From Phialophora verrucosa (Eukaryota; Ascomycota; Eurotiomycetes; Chaetothyriales; Herpotrichiellaceae), in contig MSED01000001.1 in NCBI GenBank assembly GCA_002099365.1, positions 124,001-188,000 on the forward strand: a stretch of 64,000 bases of DNA, in the 5' to 3' direction. The translations under genes and the position numbers were made by a program. Numbering within the stretch: the first letter of the stretch is position 1; each line of letters opens with the position of its first letter. This document shows positions 54,778 through 64,000 of this stretch, one piece after another. The notes below the pieces were generated by a model. That model saw nothing but the letters and a program-made list of their open reading frames with translations, did not search any database and was not told the origin of the DNA.

Positions 54778-56136
54778 ATGACCTCCGCAGCTCCGAACAC
54801 GAAGTCCATCGAGGTCTTTGCTCGATGGCGACGGCTGACTCAATCGGAATCCGCACAAGACCAGGTCGCTTGGAAAATAAACTCTGGAAATGCCCATTCC
54901 CTCTTGTCAATCTCCGTAAGTCGGCAGGATCAGACAGGAAGGCAGTCGTGGACGAGCCCTTCCGCGTTCAAAGCCATATTCAATCCAGCACACGGCAATG
55001 ATGCGATATTTGACTCCATTGTTGCGTCTGCTATCCCGCGGGTTCTACAAGGTGGAAACTGCAACTTTTTCGCATACGGACACACCGGCAGCGGCAAGAC
55101 ACATACGATCCTGGGTTATAATTATGACGACGAGAAGGAGCTCGGATTGACTCTCGCGGCTGCTCGCCAACTATTCAAGGCAATCGACGTCCTGAATAAG
55201 GACAAACCGACCGAAGAGAAGCTGGGAATTGGCTTCAGCTTGTTCGAAATGCGCAAGAAGTCAGCCTTCGATCTTCTCAATCGTCACGCAGAGTGCCACA
55301 TCAGAGAAGGCGCAGATGGCAAGGTTTACATCCGAGGGGAAACTGAGAAGCTCCCAGGCGACAAAGTTAGGGTCTGCCCAATCGTCAAGAGACCATGCTG
55401 GACCTATGAAGCTTTCCGCCAAGAGCTGTCTCAGGCCCTTGGCCACCGAGCCGTTGGCTCATCAACTCTTCACGACCAGAGCTCCAGGACTCACGCGATT
55501 TTGGAATTAGAAATTATCTGCCAATCACTAGTCGATGCACGTCAGGCTGTCATAGAGCGACAGTCAGAGTTGGTCCCTGTGGGTAAGCGTGCGACCGACA
55601 TCCACCTGGAAGAGCAGTACAAGGGTCTCATTGCCCGTCCGGAGGGTGGGTGGGCATACAACCCAGATTATAAGATCAATCAAGAGCGTATTGACGCAGC
55701 CGAAGCCGAGAAGGCTGACTGCGAGGAGAAGGTCGCTGCTGCGGAAGCGCTCGTGGATGAGATTCTGGAGTCGTGTGCTTCTCCCTGCCTGGGTGGCAGG
55801 ATGGTATTTGTCGACCTTGCTGGTGCTGAGTATCAACAAGAGAAGGGCAGCGCTCAACCACAACTGACTAAGCAGACCCCCCAAGAGCGCCAGGAAGGCC
55901 GTCAGATCAATACCGACCTCCTAGCGCTGAAGGAGGTGATGAGGGCGTGGTCTAAAAGTCAACCGAGAATACCATTCCGGTCGTCGGCACTGACGATGGT
56001 GCTCCGCGAGCATTTCTTGAGGTCGGAGAAAGGATCTTCCACCATGATCGTCACCGTTTCGCCTGCGAGGGAACAGTATTCGGCGACACTGAACTCTTTG
56101 AAATACGGAAGTTTGGTTGGCGTTGCACAGGCATAG
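54778..56136 (+). CDS. Divergent motor-only kinesin
   Basis: The product has 452 residues in one exon and is almost entirely kinesin motor. P-loop GHTGSGKT is at 101-108, switch I-like SSRTH at 235-239, switch II DLAGAE at 346-351, then EGRQINTDLLALKEVM, RIPFRSSALTMVLRE and VSPAREQYSATLNSLKYG (430-444). The usual N-terminal RVRP is degenerate (FARWRRL), and the residue pattern before SSR is HDQ rather than NxxS. Between switch I and switch II there is an inserted, charged, partly helical stretch of about 90 residues (about 250-338). No neck, coiled-coil stalk or tail follows the motor. It probably still hydrolyses ATP at microtubules; cargo transport is unlikely without a tail (inference). 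Closest class cannot be fixed by eye. Confidence 0.88.
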   Translation: MTSAAPNTKSIEVFARWRRLTQSESAQDQVAWKINSGNAHSLLSISVSRQDQTGRQSWTSPSAFKAIFNPAHGNDAIFDSIVASAIPRVLQGGNCNFFAYGHTGSGKTHTILGYNYDDEKELGLTLAAARQLFKAIDVLNKDKPTEEKLGIGFSLFEMRKKSAFDLLNRHAECHIREGADGKVYIRGETEKLPGDKVRVCPIVKRPCWTYEAFRQELSQALGHRAVGSSTLHDQSSRTHAILELEIICQSLVDARQAVIERQSELVPVGKRATDIHLEEQYKGLIARPEGGWAYNPDYKINQERIDAAEAEKADCEEKVAAAEALVDEILESCASPCLGGRMVFVDLAGAEYQQEKGSAQPQLTKQTPQERQEGRQINTDLLALKEVMRAWSKSQPRIPFRSSALTMVLREHFLRSEKGSSTMIVTVSPAREQYSATLNSLKYGSLVGVAQA

Positions 56137-57168
56137 ATACATCACATAAATCGTTAGAGGTCTGTCCCAGATCAGCCGAGAGAAGTAAATCTTTTAACTA
56201 TTGGAAGGTTGCTAGAGAGTGGTACCCTACGAAGCAATCCAATCGACGGGTGACGTGCCCGGTGGCACGTAGCTCACTATTAGGAGCAGTTCCCACAACC
56301 CATCTACAGTCCAAAAAAAGAGTCTCGAGTCCAATCATCCAGCAATACCTAGCGATTCGACGATGAGAGAGCTGGTCACTCTCCCTAGTCCTTTCCAGGG
56401 CGGCATATCAAGCCAGTCAGGCCATCTTCCGAAGCAAGGACGGGCAGGATCGAGGGACGGGCAGCAGTGGGAAATCTTCAGAGGATCAGGTCTGGGGAAA
56501 GCGGCGAGGACAGCCACTTCACGATATAACTCCCAAATGTCAGCGTACAGCGTAGCCTGTGGATAGATGGATTAGTGGACAAAATCAGCCCAGCCTCGAA
56601 GTAGAGATCGCATCACGCCGCTCTGCAAAGTACCTTCGCCGACCCAGTCGCCCGGGACTGCGCTGAGAACGCTGCACAATCTTTGACGGGTTCAGGGCCC
56701 CTGCTGGCGGAGGCTGAAAACCTGTCGACTCCACGCCAGGTGCGACACGGGTGAGCACAGGGCGGCGTCACCCTCGTCCCCGATGCGGATGGCGTTCGCC
56801 GCAGATCTACCGACGTTTCGCTCGTCACTGGCTGGTGCTCCGCAGAAAGCTAAGTGACAGAGAGTTGGAGTCCAGAAATGGAAGGGCGAAGAGCATCTTC
56901 TAGGACATTCAACTTGCAATTCACGTTGCGACTCGGTTGACCTGCTCACATTGTCGTCTGTGCAACTCTAGACGGTCCGCGAAAACAAGACGGCTTTGAA
57001 CCAGAAGAGGAGCCTCTCATCGTCTTGTCACGTTCTTCAGCATTCCCTTGGTCGATCCCTCACTGAGTGACTAAAGGGAATTCCGTCTGCGCATCTCCTT
57101 TGTCCCACTCTGCTCCATCAGTGCCGTTCTCTCTATTTCCTCACGCCCCCGACGGCGCTTTGCGCAGC
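56137..57168. other. Intergenic, promoter of RPD3
   Basis: No supported gene. The RPD3 frame is open from 57067 but the first ATG of the family type is at 57169; the 5' part is CT-rich leader. Frames at 56335-56566 and 56613-56949 are not convincing. Confidence 0.5.
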
Positions 57169-59380
57169 ATGGCGTACGCCCCAGTCGATCCTCCAAATCA
57201 CAAGCGCGACGACAAGAAGAGAGTCGCCTACTTCTACGACTCGGACGTCGGCAACTATGCATATGTCTCAGGCCATCCCATGAAGCCTCACCGAATACGG
57301 CTTGCTCATTCTCTGGTCATGAACTATGGCCTCTACAAGAAGATGGAGATCTACCGCGCAAAGCCTGCCTCCAAGTACGAGATGACCCAGTTTCACACCG
57401 ACGAGTACATCGATTTCCTCGCAAAGGTGACCCCGGACAACATGGACTCATACCAGAAAGAGCAGCAGAAGTACAATGTCGGAGATGATTGTCCTGTCTT
57501 TGACGGCCTCTTCGAGTTCTGCGGAATCAGTGCAGGTGGTTCGATGGAAGGTGCCGCCAGGTTGAACCGCCAGAAAGCAGACATTGCCATCAACTGGGCT
57601 GGAGGTCTACATCACGCAAAGAAATCAGAAGCTTCCGGTTTTTGCTATGTCAACGACATTGTTCTAGGCATCATCGAGCTTCTGAGGTTTCACAAGAGAG
57701 TCCTCTACATCGACATCGATGTCCATCACGGCGACGGTGTCGAAGAGGCTTTCTACACCACTGACAGGGTAATGACTGTCTCTTTCCACAAATATGGCGA
57801 ATATTTTCCCGGGACCGGTGAGCTTAGGGATATTGGCGTGGGCTTGGGCAAACACTACGCCGTTAACTTCCCTCTCCGAGACGGGATCGATGATACTTCG
57901 TACAAGGGAATCTTTGAGCCTGTCATTCGGGCCACCATGGAGTACTATCAGCCATCAGCTGTCGTACTGCAATGCGGAGGCGATTCTCTCTCTGGCGACC
58001 GACTTGGCTGCTTCAATCTTAGCATGAAGGGTCATGCAAACTGTGTTCAATTCGTCAAATCATTCAACCTCCCAACCCTCATTCTTGGAGGCGGTGGCTA
58101 CACGATGCGGAATGTCGCAAGGACCTGGGCTTTTGAGACCGGCTGCCTTGTGGGCGAGCACATGACAGCAAACCTTCCATACAACGACTACTACGAGGTA
58201 CGTTGCAGACACGTGTGTCCCTTAGAACTAGAACTTTGCTAATCCCTATCAGTACTACGCCCCAGATTACGAGCTTGATGTACGACCGTCCAACATGGAC
58301 AACGCCAACTCGAGAGAATATCTTGACAAAATCCTGACCCAAGTCCTTGAAAACATGAAGCGGACTGCTCATGCCCCGTCGGTACAGATGACCGACGTTC
58401 CGAGGGATTCCCTCGGCCTAAACGATGACGACGAAGCTGCTCTGGATGATCTCGACGAAGATGAGAATATGGACAAGCGTCGCACCCAGCGCAGAGCAGA
58501 CAAATACGTCCAAAAGAACGGCGAACTATCAGATAGTGAAGACGAAGAAATGGAGATTGACGGAGACGGCCGGCCATCGGGCAGCCGGAAACGACGAGTT
58601 ATGCAGAATTACCGCCACATCATGGATGTAGGTGGCAACGATTCCGGTGTCGAGACAGGAAGTGGAATGGGGACACCGCAACAGGCATCGAGCCTACCCG
58701 ATGAGGCAGCAGACGAAATGAATGTGGATGACGATCTGGAAAGGATGGGTCAACCCACTCCGAGTCCCCAAAATGGCGAACATGTCAACGGTCCGGCGGC
58801 GACTTCTGGTCCTCAATCACCAACCCATGACACACCAGCAGTTGATGAATCTGGTGATGTCGAGATGGGGGATGCAGATGCACCGAACGGACATATCCTA
58901 GCCGCCACGGCCGCCCAACACGAGCTCCCACATCCGATGGAGGAAGCGACTAATACGGTACAGCAACAACGAACACCTCCCGATTCACCGCCAACCCCAG
59001 GAGACGAAGAGCCCTCGCCGGCCGAAGCCAACGCCGCAATCTTGGAAACGACAATGCATGGAGGCGACGATGAAAGCGCAACCGCTGTACACGCTCCGGA
59101 TCTTCCTCCTGCGACAACTGAACCTGAAGCCACCGGCGCAACGGTCGAAGAAACAGCCATCAAAAAGGAAGTAATTGGTGACGACGAAGTCGCCAAAGCG
59201 CGGGAAGAAGGACGTATGGAACGAGAAATGGCGAATGCCGAGGGAGAGGCTAAAACGGAGGCGGTGGCGAAGGTTGAGGCTGCCGAGGGTGACGCCGAGG
59301 CTACTACTATCGAACGACCGGCACAGGGCGACGGCGAACCACAGACAGGGAGCGGGGCAGAGGCAAAGCAAGGATCTTAG
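57169..59380 (+). CDS. RPD3: Class I histone deacetylase RPD3 (RpdA)
   Basis: Exons 57169-58197 and 58253-59380 are joined across a 55-nt intron (GTACGT donor, TGCTAAT branch, TCAG end), giving 718 residues. The catalytic core (about 17-390) is intact: HPMKPHRIR, the GGLHHAKKSEASGF loop with H148/H149, the zinc ligands in DIDVHHGDG (D184, H186), QCGGDSLSGDRLGCFNLS, and GGGGYTMRNVARTW. The intron falls inside the NDYYE-YYAPDYEL motif. The remaining ~320 residues form a long acidic, low-complexity tail (EDEEMEIDGD and Ala/Glu-rich repeats), typical of filamentous-fungal RpdA and needed for its function in Aspergillus. The enzyme removes acetyl groups from histones H3/H4 in Sin3-type complexes. 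ATG 57169 starts MAYAPVDPP. Confidence 0.97.
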
Positions 59381-60998
59381 GGGAATTCAAAGGGCTTTGT
59401 TCTATTCACACACGGTTACAACAAGAAGCATCCTGTGACTCTTGGTCCTTGAGCAGCTGGTGGTGCCTCTGGAGTGAACGTTAGTAGGGTGATTTACAAT
59501 GTGGAAGAGTGCAACGGTCTGTACGGGTAACGAAATGGCGCTATCTCGGTGGCAAGCTCTGGTGTGCTGGGTCAAAGTACTGGCAGCGGGCGTGAGACAG
59601 GATAGTCGCGGCCGCGCTGGCTGCAATGGACACATGGACGTGCTGGAAGACTGGTGGCAACTTGAAGTACGGAGTACCTACTGTATTGACGAATGCCTGC
59701 TATTTTGGGGCTTGAGCTCCGACGAACGAGCTGAGCGTTGACACTATTCTACTGTATCTAGCCATTCGACGATACCACTTAGATTTGGGAAGAGAACTCC
59801 TTGGACAACACTATTGGTTTTGGTTGCCTTGCACTGACGAGAGCTTTACAGCGACCTGGAGCAGGGCGTTCAGCGTTTCTCACACGATATGATAGCCTGC
59901 TGCTTCACGACTGAAAAGAGGGACGCCCGATCGCGAGGTTCGCTTCCGCTGTCTCGCAGATCTACTGCTCGGCGACCCTGATCACGACCTTCCGCCAGCA
60001 ATGTCCGTCCAACCGCCAAGGTTGTCCAATTTCTCGCCCGAGGATCTTACGATGAATGGTTCAACACCGACGCCCGTGCTTGCACATTCCTTCGTGATTG
60101 CGCGGAGGTGGCTTCGCCGTAGATTTTCACGGTGGCGACTAGCGTGACGACTCTCCCGCCAGGATGGATGCCGGAAAAGGGTGGCGGCGTTGTTCGTGTC
60201 GTCGTTGGAGGAGAGTGTTTCGCCGCCGATACAGTGTACATTAGGTCAGTGGGTGGGAAATTCAGGGCGCAGAAATCAAGACGGGACGGACGTATAGGCG
60301 GGATAGTTGTAGCCTACGATTGGCAAAGGACCCAGCTTGTACCAGACTTTTTGTTCACTCATTGGTTTCTGTTTCCAGAGACATGGCCATCGAGGCATCA
60401 TGTCTGTTCCGAACTCGGTCGAAGTGTCGTACTTCCGCCGCGCGAGTTGGCCTCACGGGCGGTGACGCAGAGGGAGCTGTGAACACTCTCAGAGCACTGC
60501 CCAGGCCAAGCCAGAACCTCTACCAATCGATGGACACTGTGGCTAAAGTTAAAGCGGTTGAAGCAAAAGGAAAGCGGCGACGAAGCCTAGCCACGGATTT
60601 GTATGGCCAATCAAATGCCATCGTGCATCGTGTGTCGTGTCGCAACCTTCGGTGCCGCTCGACACTCAACAGCTGCGTGTCTTTGCTTCTGCGTTCTTCT
60701 TGTTCTTGTTGATTGTTTTCCTACTTGTATCTTGATTTGGCGTCGTCACTTCCTCTGAACCCGCGGGCCAAGTTTCCTCTCTGCGGGCCTTGGGTTCACC
60801 ATCTTTGCCATTACCTGCAGCCCGTCCTGACCCTATCGTCGGGAGATTGCATCAGCGTCCAGCTGGCTGGCACGGCCACAGCGACCTGTCAACGGAATCC
60901 CGGACGAGTGTCTCTCAGTCTTCCTCCGCATCCATCCACTTACGAGCTGCGGCCTCCTTCTACTTTTCGTACCCTGAGGTGTCCGTCACCACAACGGG
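59381..60998. other. 1.6 kb spacer, no gene seen
   Basis: Several overlapping frames occur (60132-60482 +, 60320-60712 +, 60713-61240 +, 60047-60241 -) but none has a recognisable domain or consistent coding look. The last ~300 bases are CT-rich and probably leader of the next gene. Confidence 0.5.
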
Positions 60999-62804
60999 AT
61001 GCCACTCTCCGACTACCTCACGAACCCGACCTCTATCTACAATCGCCATGTTCTCAGTACTCTCGCCCGTCGGGATCAGATACCCTTTGCCGACAATGTG
61101 GTCGAATTACTCAAGAAGCCAGCTCCACACTCCGGGCATCCAAACTTCGCCCACCTGACCCTGCTCGTGTTCGAGGCCGTGCTAGAAGTGGTATGCGTCA
61201 GTTTACCCGGATACATTGTGGCCAGACAGGGCATGTTTGATGCTGAGGCTCAGAAAATGATGGCCAATCTCAATGTCATGCTGTTCACACCATGTCTGAT
61301 CTTCACAAAGTTGGCTTCGCAACTGACGGCGGAGAAGCTGGCCGATCTGGCCATCATTCCGGCCATCTTCGTTGTCCAGACGCTGGTATCATACGCATGC
61401 GCCTGGGTGATTGGGAAAGTGATGAAGTTCAAGAAAAGACAAGCAAATTTTCTTATCGCCATGGGCGTTTTCGGCAACTCAAACTCCCTCCCCATCTCGC
61501 TCGTTCTATCTTTATCCAAGACCCTCAAAGGGCTGCATTGGGACAAAGTACCAAACGACAACGATGACGAGGTCGGAGCGCGAGGCATCCTCTATCTCCT
61601 GATCTTCCAGCAGCTAGGCCAGTTGCTACGCTGGAGTTGGGGCTACAACGTCCTCCTAGCCCCGCCTGAGTACTATACCGAAGCAGAGGGGGGCACGAAG
61701 AAAGAAGACCGCGTTGAGCGAGGCCGTGGCGGCTATCGAGACGACGATGAAGATGGAGTACCTCGCCGGCTATTGAGTCCGAGCTACGACGGAGGTCGCG
61801 ATAGCAGCGACGAGTTCGAGCAATACGAGGATGAGGACGACGATCAGACCCGGATAGGAACCGAGTCTCCCACGACCTCAAAATCCGATGGCCTCAAAAC
61901 TCCGCGCACGCCGCACAACCGGTCCTCAAGGAATTCACCCCATCGACCCTTGAATGGGTCGGCCAACGGTGCTCCTGAATCGCTCGCCAGCCCGGCAAAT
62001 GGTACGCTGGCTGCTCACCACCATATGGACTACCCAGCGTGGCTGAAGTACCCTGACAGCAAGAAGTATGACGAGGACTGCGGTGGTATTAAAGGTTACG
62101 TCAACCGAGTGAGGAATGTCATTCGCTACCATATGTTGAGAGCCGGCGCGGGTGTTCGGACGAGGTCAAGAAGGGCGTTTGAGTGCTTGCCCAAGCCGGT
62201 GCAGAAAGTCTTATCGTACGTTGGAAGAAAAATCGGAGCGTTTCTGGCTGGAGTATGGGAATTTATGAACCCACCACTTTGGGCTATGCTGGCCGCCATC
62301 ATCGTGGCGTCCGTGCCCCTACTGCAACATCTTTTCTTCGACAAGGGGACATTTCTGGCCAACTCGGCGACGCGAGCTGTGCAGCAGAGCGGAGGTGTCG
62401 CGGTGCCGCTTATCCTTGTCGTGCTCGGAGGCAACCTTGCACGTAATACAATTCCCAAGAACCAGCCAGGAGACATCACAGATCCCACGGAAGAGAAGAG
62501 GCTTCTATATGCTTCTTTGGTGGCTCGGATGGTTTTCCCGACGATCATCATGGCACCTTTCTTAGCTTTGGTCGCCAAGTACGTCCCGGTCAGCATAGTG
62601 GACGACAAGATCTTCATAGTGGTGGCGTTCCTCCTCACAGGAGCGCCGTCCGCGCTGCAGTTGAGTGCAATCACGCAGACCAACAACGTCTATCCAACCG
62701 TCATGTCCAACATTCTATTTCAGAGCTACGTCGTCTGGATCCTACCTTCGACACTGGTGTTGGTGCTCCTAGCGCTCGAGACTGTGGAATGGGCAACAGC
62801 TTGA
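60999..62804 (+). CDS. Auxin-efflux-carrier family transporter (Ecm3-like)
   Basis: The product has 601 residues in one exon. The N-terminal half has about five membrane spans, with family motifs LPGYIVARQGMFDAEAQK, NLNVMLFTPCLIFTKLASQL and FGNSNSLPISLVLSL (the conserved N/S-P carrier motif). A long polar cytosolic loop (about 225-410) carries acidic and Ser/Thr-rich stretches. Five more spans follow (PPLWAMLAAIIVASVPLLQHL, GGVAVPLILVVLGGNLAR, ending LVLVLLALETVEWA). It belongs to the Mem_trans/PIN-like family; yeast Ecm3 and relatives sit in the ER membrane and their substrate is uncertain. ATG 60999 is in a good context (CGGGATGCC). The large loop is longer than in plant PIN-like proteins and is a fungal feature. 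Confidence 0.93.
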   Translation: MPLSDYLTNPTSIYNRHVLSTLARRDQIPFADNVVELLKKPAPHSGHPNFAHLTLLVFEAVLEVVCVSLPGYIVARQGMFDAEAQKMMANLNVMLFTPCLIFTKLASQLTAEKLADLAIIPAIFVVQTLVSYACAWVIGKVMKFKKRQANFLIAMGVFGNSNSLPISLVLSLSKTLKGLHWDKVPNDNDDEVGARGILYLLIFQQLGQLLRWSWGYNVLLAPPEYYTEAEGGTKKEDRVERGRGGYRDDDEDGVPRRLLSPSYDGGRDSSDEFEQYEDEDDDQTRIGTESPTTSKSDGLKTPRTPHNRSSRNSPHRPLNGSANGAPESLASPANGTLAAHHHMDYPAWLKYPDSKKYDEDCGGIKGYVNRVRNVIRYHMLRAGAGVRTRSRRAFECLPKPVQKVLSYVGRKIGAFLAGVWEFMNPPLWAMLAAIIVASVPLLQHLFFDKGTFLANSATRAVQQSGGVAVPLILVVLGGNLARNTIPKNQPGDITDPTEEKRLLYASLVARMVFPTIIMAPFLALVAKYVPVSIVDDKIFIVVAFLLTGAPSALQLSAITQTNNVYPTVMSNILFQSYVVWILPSTLVLVLLALETVEWATA

Positions 62805-64000
62805 ACAGTGGTTCGGCGGCGAATCGAACTTGGAGGCGCTTTACTGAATTTCCTCGTTTATGTTGGGCACCAAGGAGCGGTGTCCGTGGCGTATCAACAC
62901 CTGGATAGGCGGTTCGGCATGCAAGTGTATTAGGAGTGCACTCGATTGATACTGATAATGCCTGCTTTGCAACTGCTGAGCACGCACAAGCACATGATGG
63001 TACTCGTGTAGAAAACAGCCGATAATCATTACCTTGGTGTGAAATGACTTCATAATGTGCTATAAAGTATGTCACGACAGAGTTTTGGTGAGGCGTAGGC
63101 AACGTTACAACGGCTGCGTGCCCAGTGTCATCTGTATGGCACAGCGCATTCCACCAGATAAGTCGCCGGTCCTGACTGGATGTCGTCGACTTCGCTGCGC
63201 CTGCTGGGAAGAAGCCTCGTACGTATCCTCATCTGCGGGGTGACGTAGAATCGACGCATTGTAACTGGGAAGCTGTCCGTCACCAAGCCTGGCAGCCAAA
63301 TAGCCTCTGGAAGCCAGGTAAGCGCCTAAACTGGGTCTGGTTAAGGCTGGTTTGCCCGGGATAGCAAAGTGGAAATGCCATATCGACCCTTCCACTCCGG
63401 AGCAGTCTATCGACCTTCATTCGGTACCTAAAGTCGTGTTTCAAGCCGTGGTTACATACCACGCGCCTAAGCCCTTCCTTCACCTGTTAATCTATCTGGA
63501 ATAATGATCGATTTATGTCTGTCACTGCCGGGGCGCATCAATCCAGCCCAATCCTAACATTACCTCGAGTCGCTCCTAAACTCGCCACATTCTCGCATCC
63601 TACGCGTACGCTCTCAGTCACTTCTCCCCGACATTCTTGGTTGAACAACATTTGACTCTCTCCCACGCCGTACTACTGCACGCCAGCCCGTTGCTACGCC
63701 TCGCTGGCTAGTGAGCCTCCTACACCTCTTTCGCTCAAGCCCGCTTCATTCCTCAGGATCTGGAGGACTGTGGAAACCGATCGACACTTTTCATATCCAG
63801 AACCGGCCTGGTTGCATTTCTATCTAAGAGAGATCTGTGGTGTTTGTGCCTGACGACCTCCATCATCGTTTCGCCCCCTCCCAGATCCTCCTCTCCTGCT
63901 CAAACGATTCAGTCTCCAACAAAACCACAAATACTCGTGGCACGTCCCCGCAGCGCACATCCTCAAGGCTCAAATCCTCTTGAATTGGGCTGATTGCGAG
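62805..64000. other. Right-edge spacer and leader of a gene outside
   Basis: The first part is the 3' side of the Ecm3-like gene. Frames at 63105-63483 (-) and 63055-63243 (+) are not supported. From about 63560 to the end the sequence is CT-rich with no long frame, resembling the 5' leader of a plus-strand gene beyond the window. Confidence 0.45.

Noticed and set aside
1..64000. tRNA genes, CRISPR arrays, transposons
   Set aside because: I saw no clear tRNA B-box with matching arms, no spaced direct-repeat array and no transposase or reverse-transcriptase motif. A tRNAscan or repeat search could still find one that I missed.

Overview
The window is nuclear DNA of a filamentous ascomycete (Pezizomycotina). 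Genes lie on both strands and are separated by 0.3-1.6 kb spacers, with one gap of 4.4 kb. Introns are short (41-106 nt), with GT-AG ends and CTAAC/CTGAC-like branch sites. Many predicted proteins belong to families with a fungal style: STN1, an eIF4G with a Q/P/G-rich N-terminus, RPD3 with a long acidic tail, an Ecm3-type auxin-efflux-carrier homologue and a Fungal_trans_2-like regulator. The sequence gives no safe genus; Eurotiomycetes/Chaetothyriales or Dothideomycetes are both plausible.

Layout. 0-5 kb: a GPI-anchored Cys-rich wall protein (+) and a zinc-cluster-less transcription-factor-like protein (-). 6-15.4 kb: a DNAJC9-like co-chaperone, eIF4G and telomeric STN1. 16-27.3 kb is an accessory-looking block: an MFS drug-type transporter, a cytochrome P450, a secreted protein of unknown type, an orphan membrane-protein gene of unresolved structure and a secreted CAP/PR-1 protein with a repeat-built Thr-rich stalk. 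27.3-31.7 kb is gene-poor. At 31.7 kb there is a 55-residue protein made of five GRGGYN repeats. 32.6-38 kb: the mitochondrial tRNA-modifying GTPase MSS1, then a divergent pair of paralogues sharing a C-terminal signature, followed by an unexplained LPKVK-repeat reading frame. 38.3-42.4 kb: two PLP enzymes (a seven-exon class I/II aminotransferase and a class III, glutamate-1-semialdehyde-aminomutase-like enzyme). 42.8-54.1 kb: an F-box/beta-propeller protein with a CaaX end, TIM50, a 2EXR/F-box-like protein, proteasome RPN11 and a frameshifted alpha/beta hydrolase. 54.8-62.8 kb: a divergent motor-only kinesin, the histone deacetylase RPD3 and the PIN-like carrier.

How it fits together. Most of the window is conserved housekeeping (translation initiation, telomere capping, proteasome, mitochondrial import, mitochondrial tRNA modification, chromatin). 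The 16-32 kb block has secreted, transport and oxidative genes without recognisable housekeeping neighbours, and it holds most of the features I could not explain. Splice junctions given below were worked out by hand from reading frame, splice consensus and family conservation; none was checked against transcripts.
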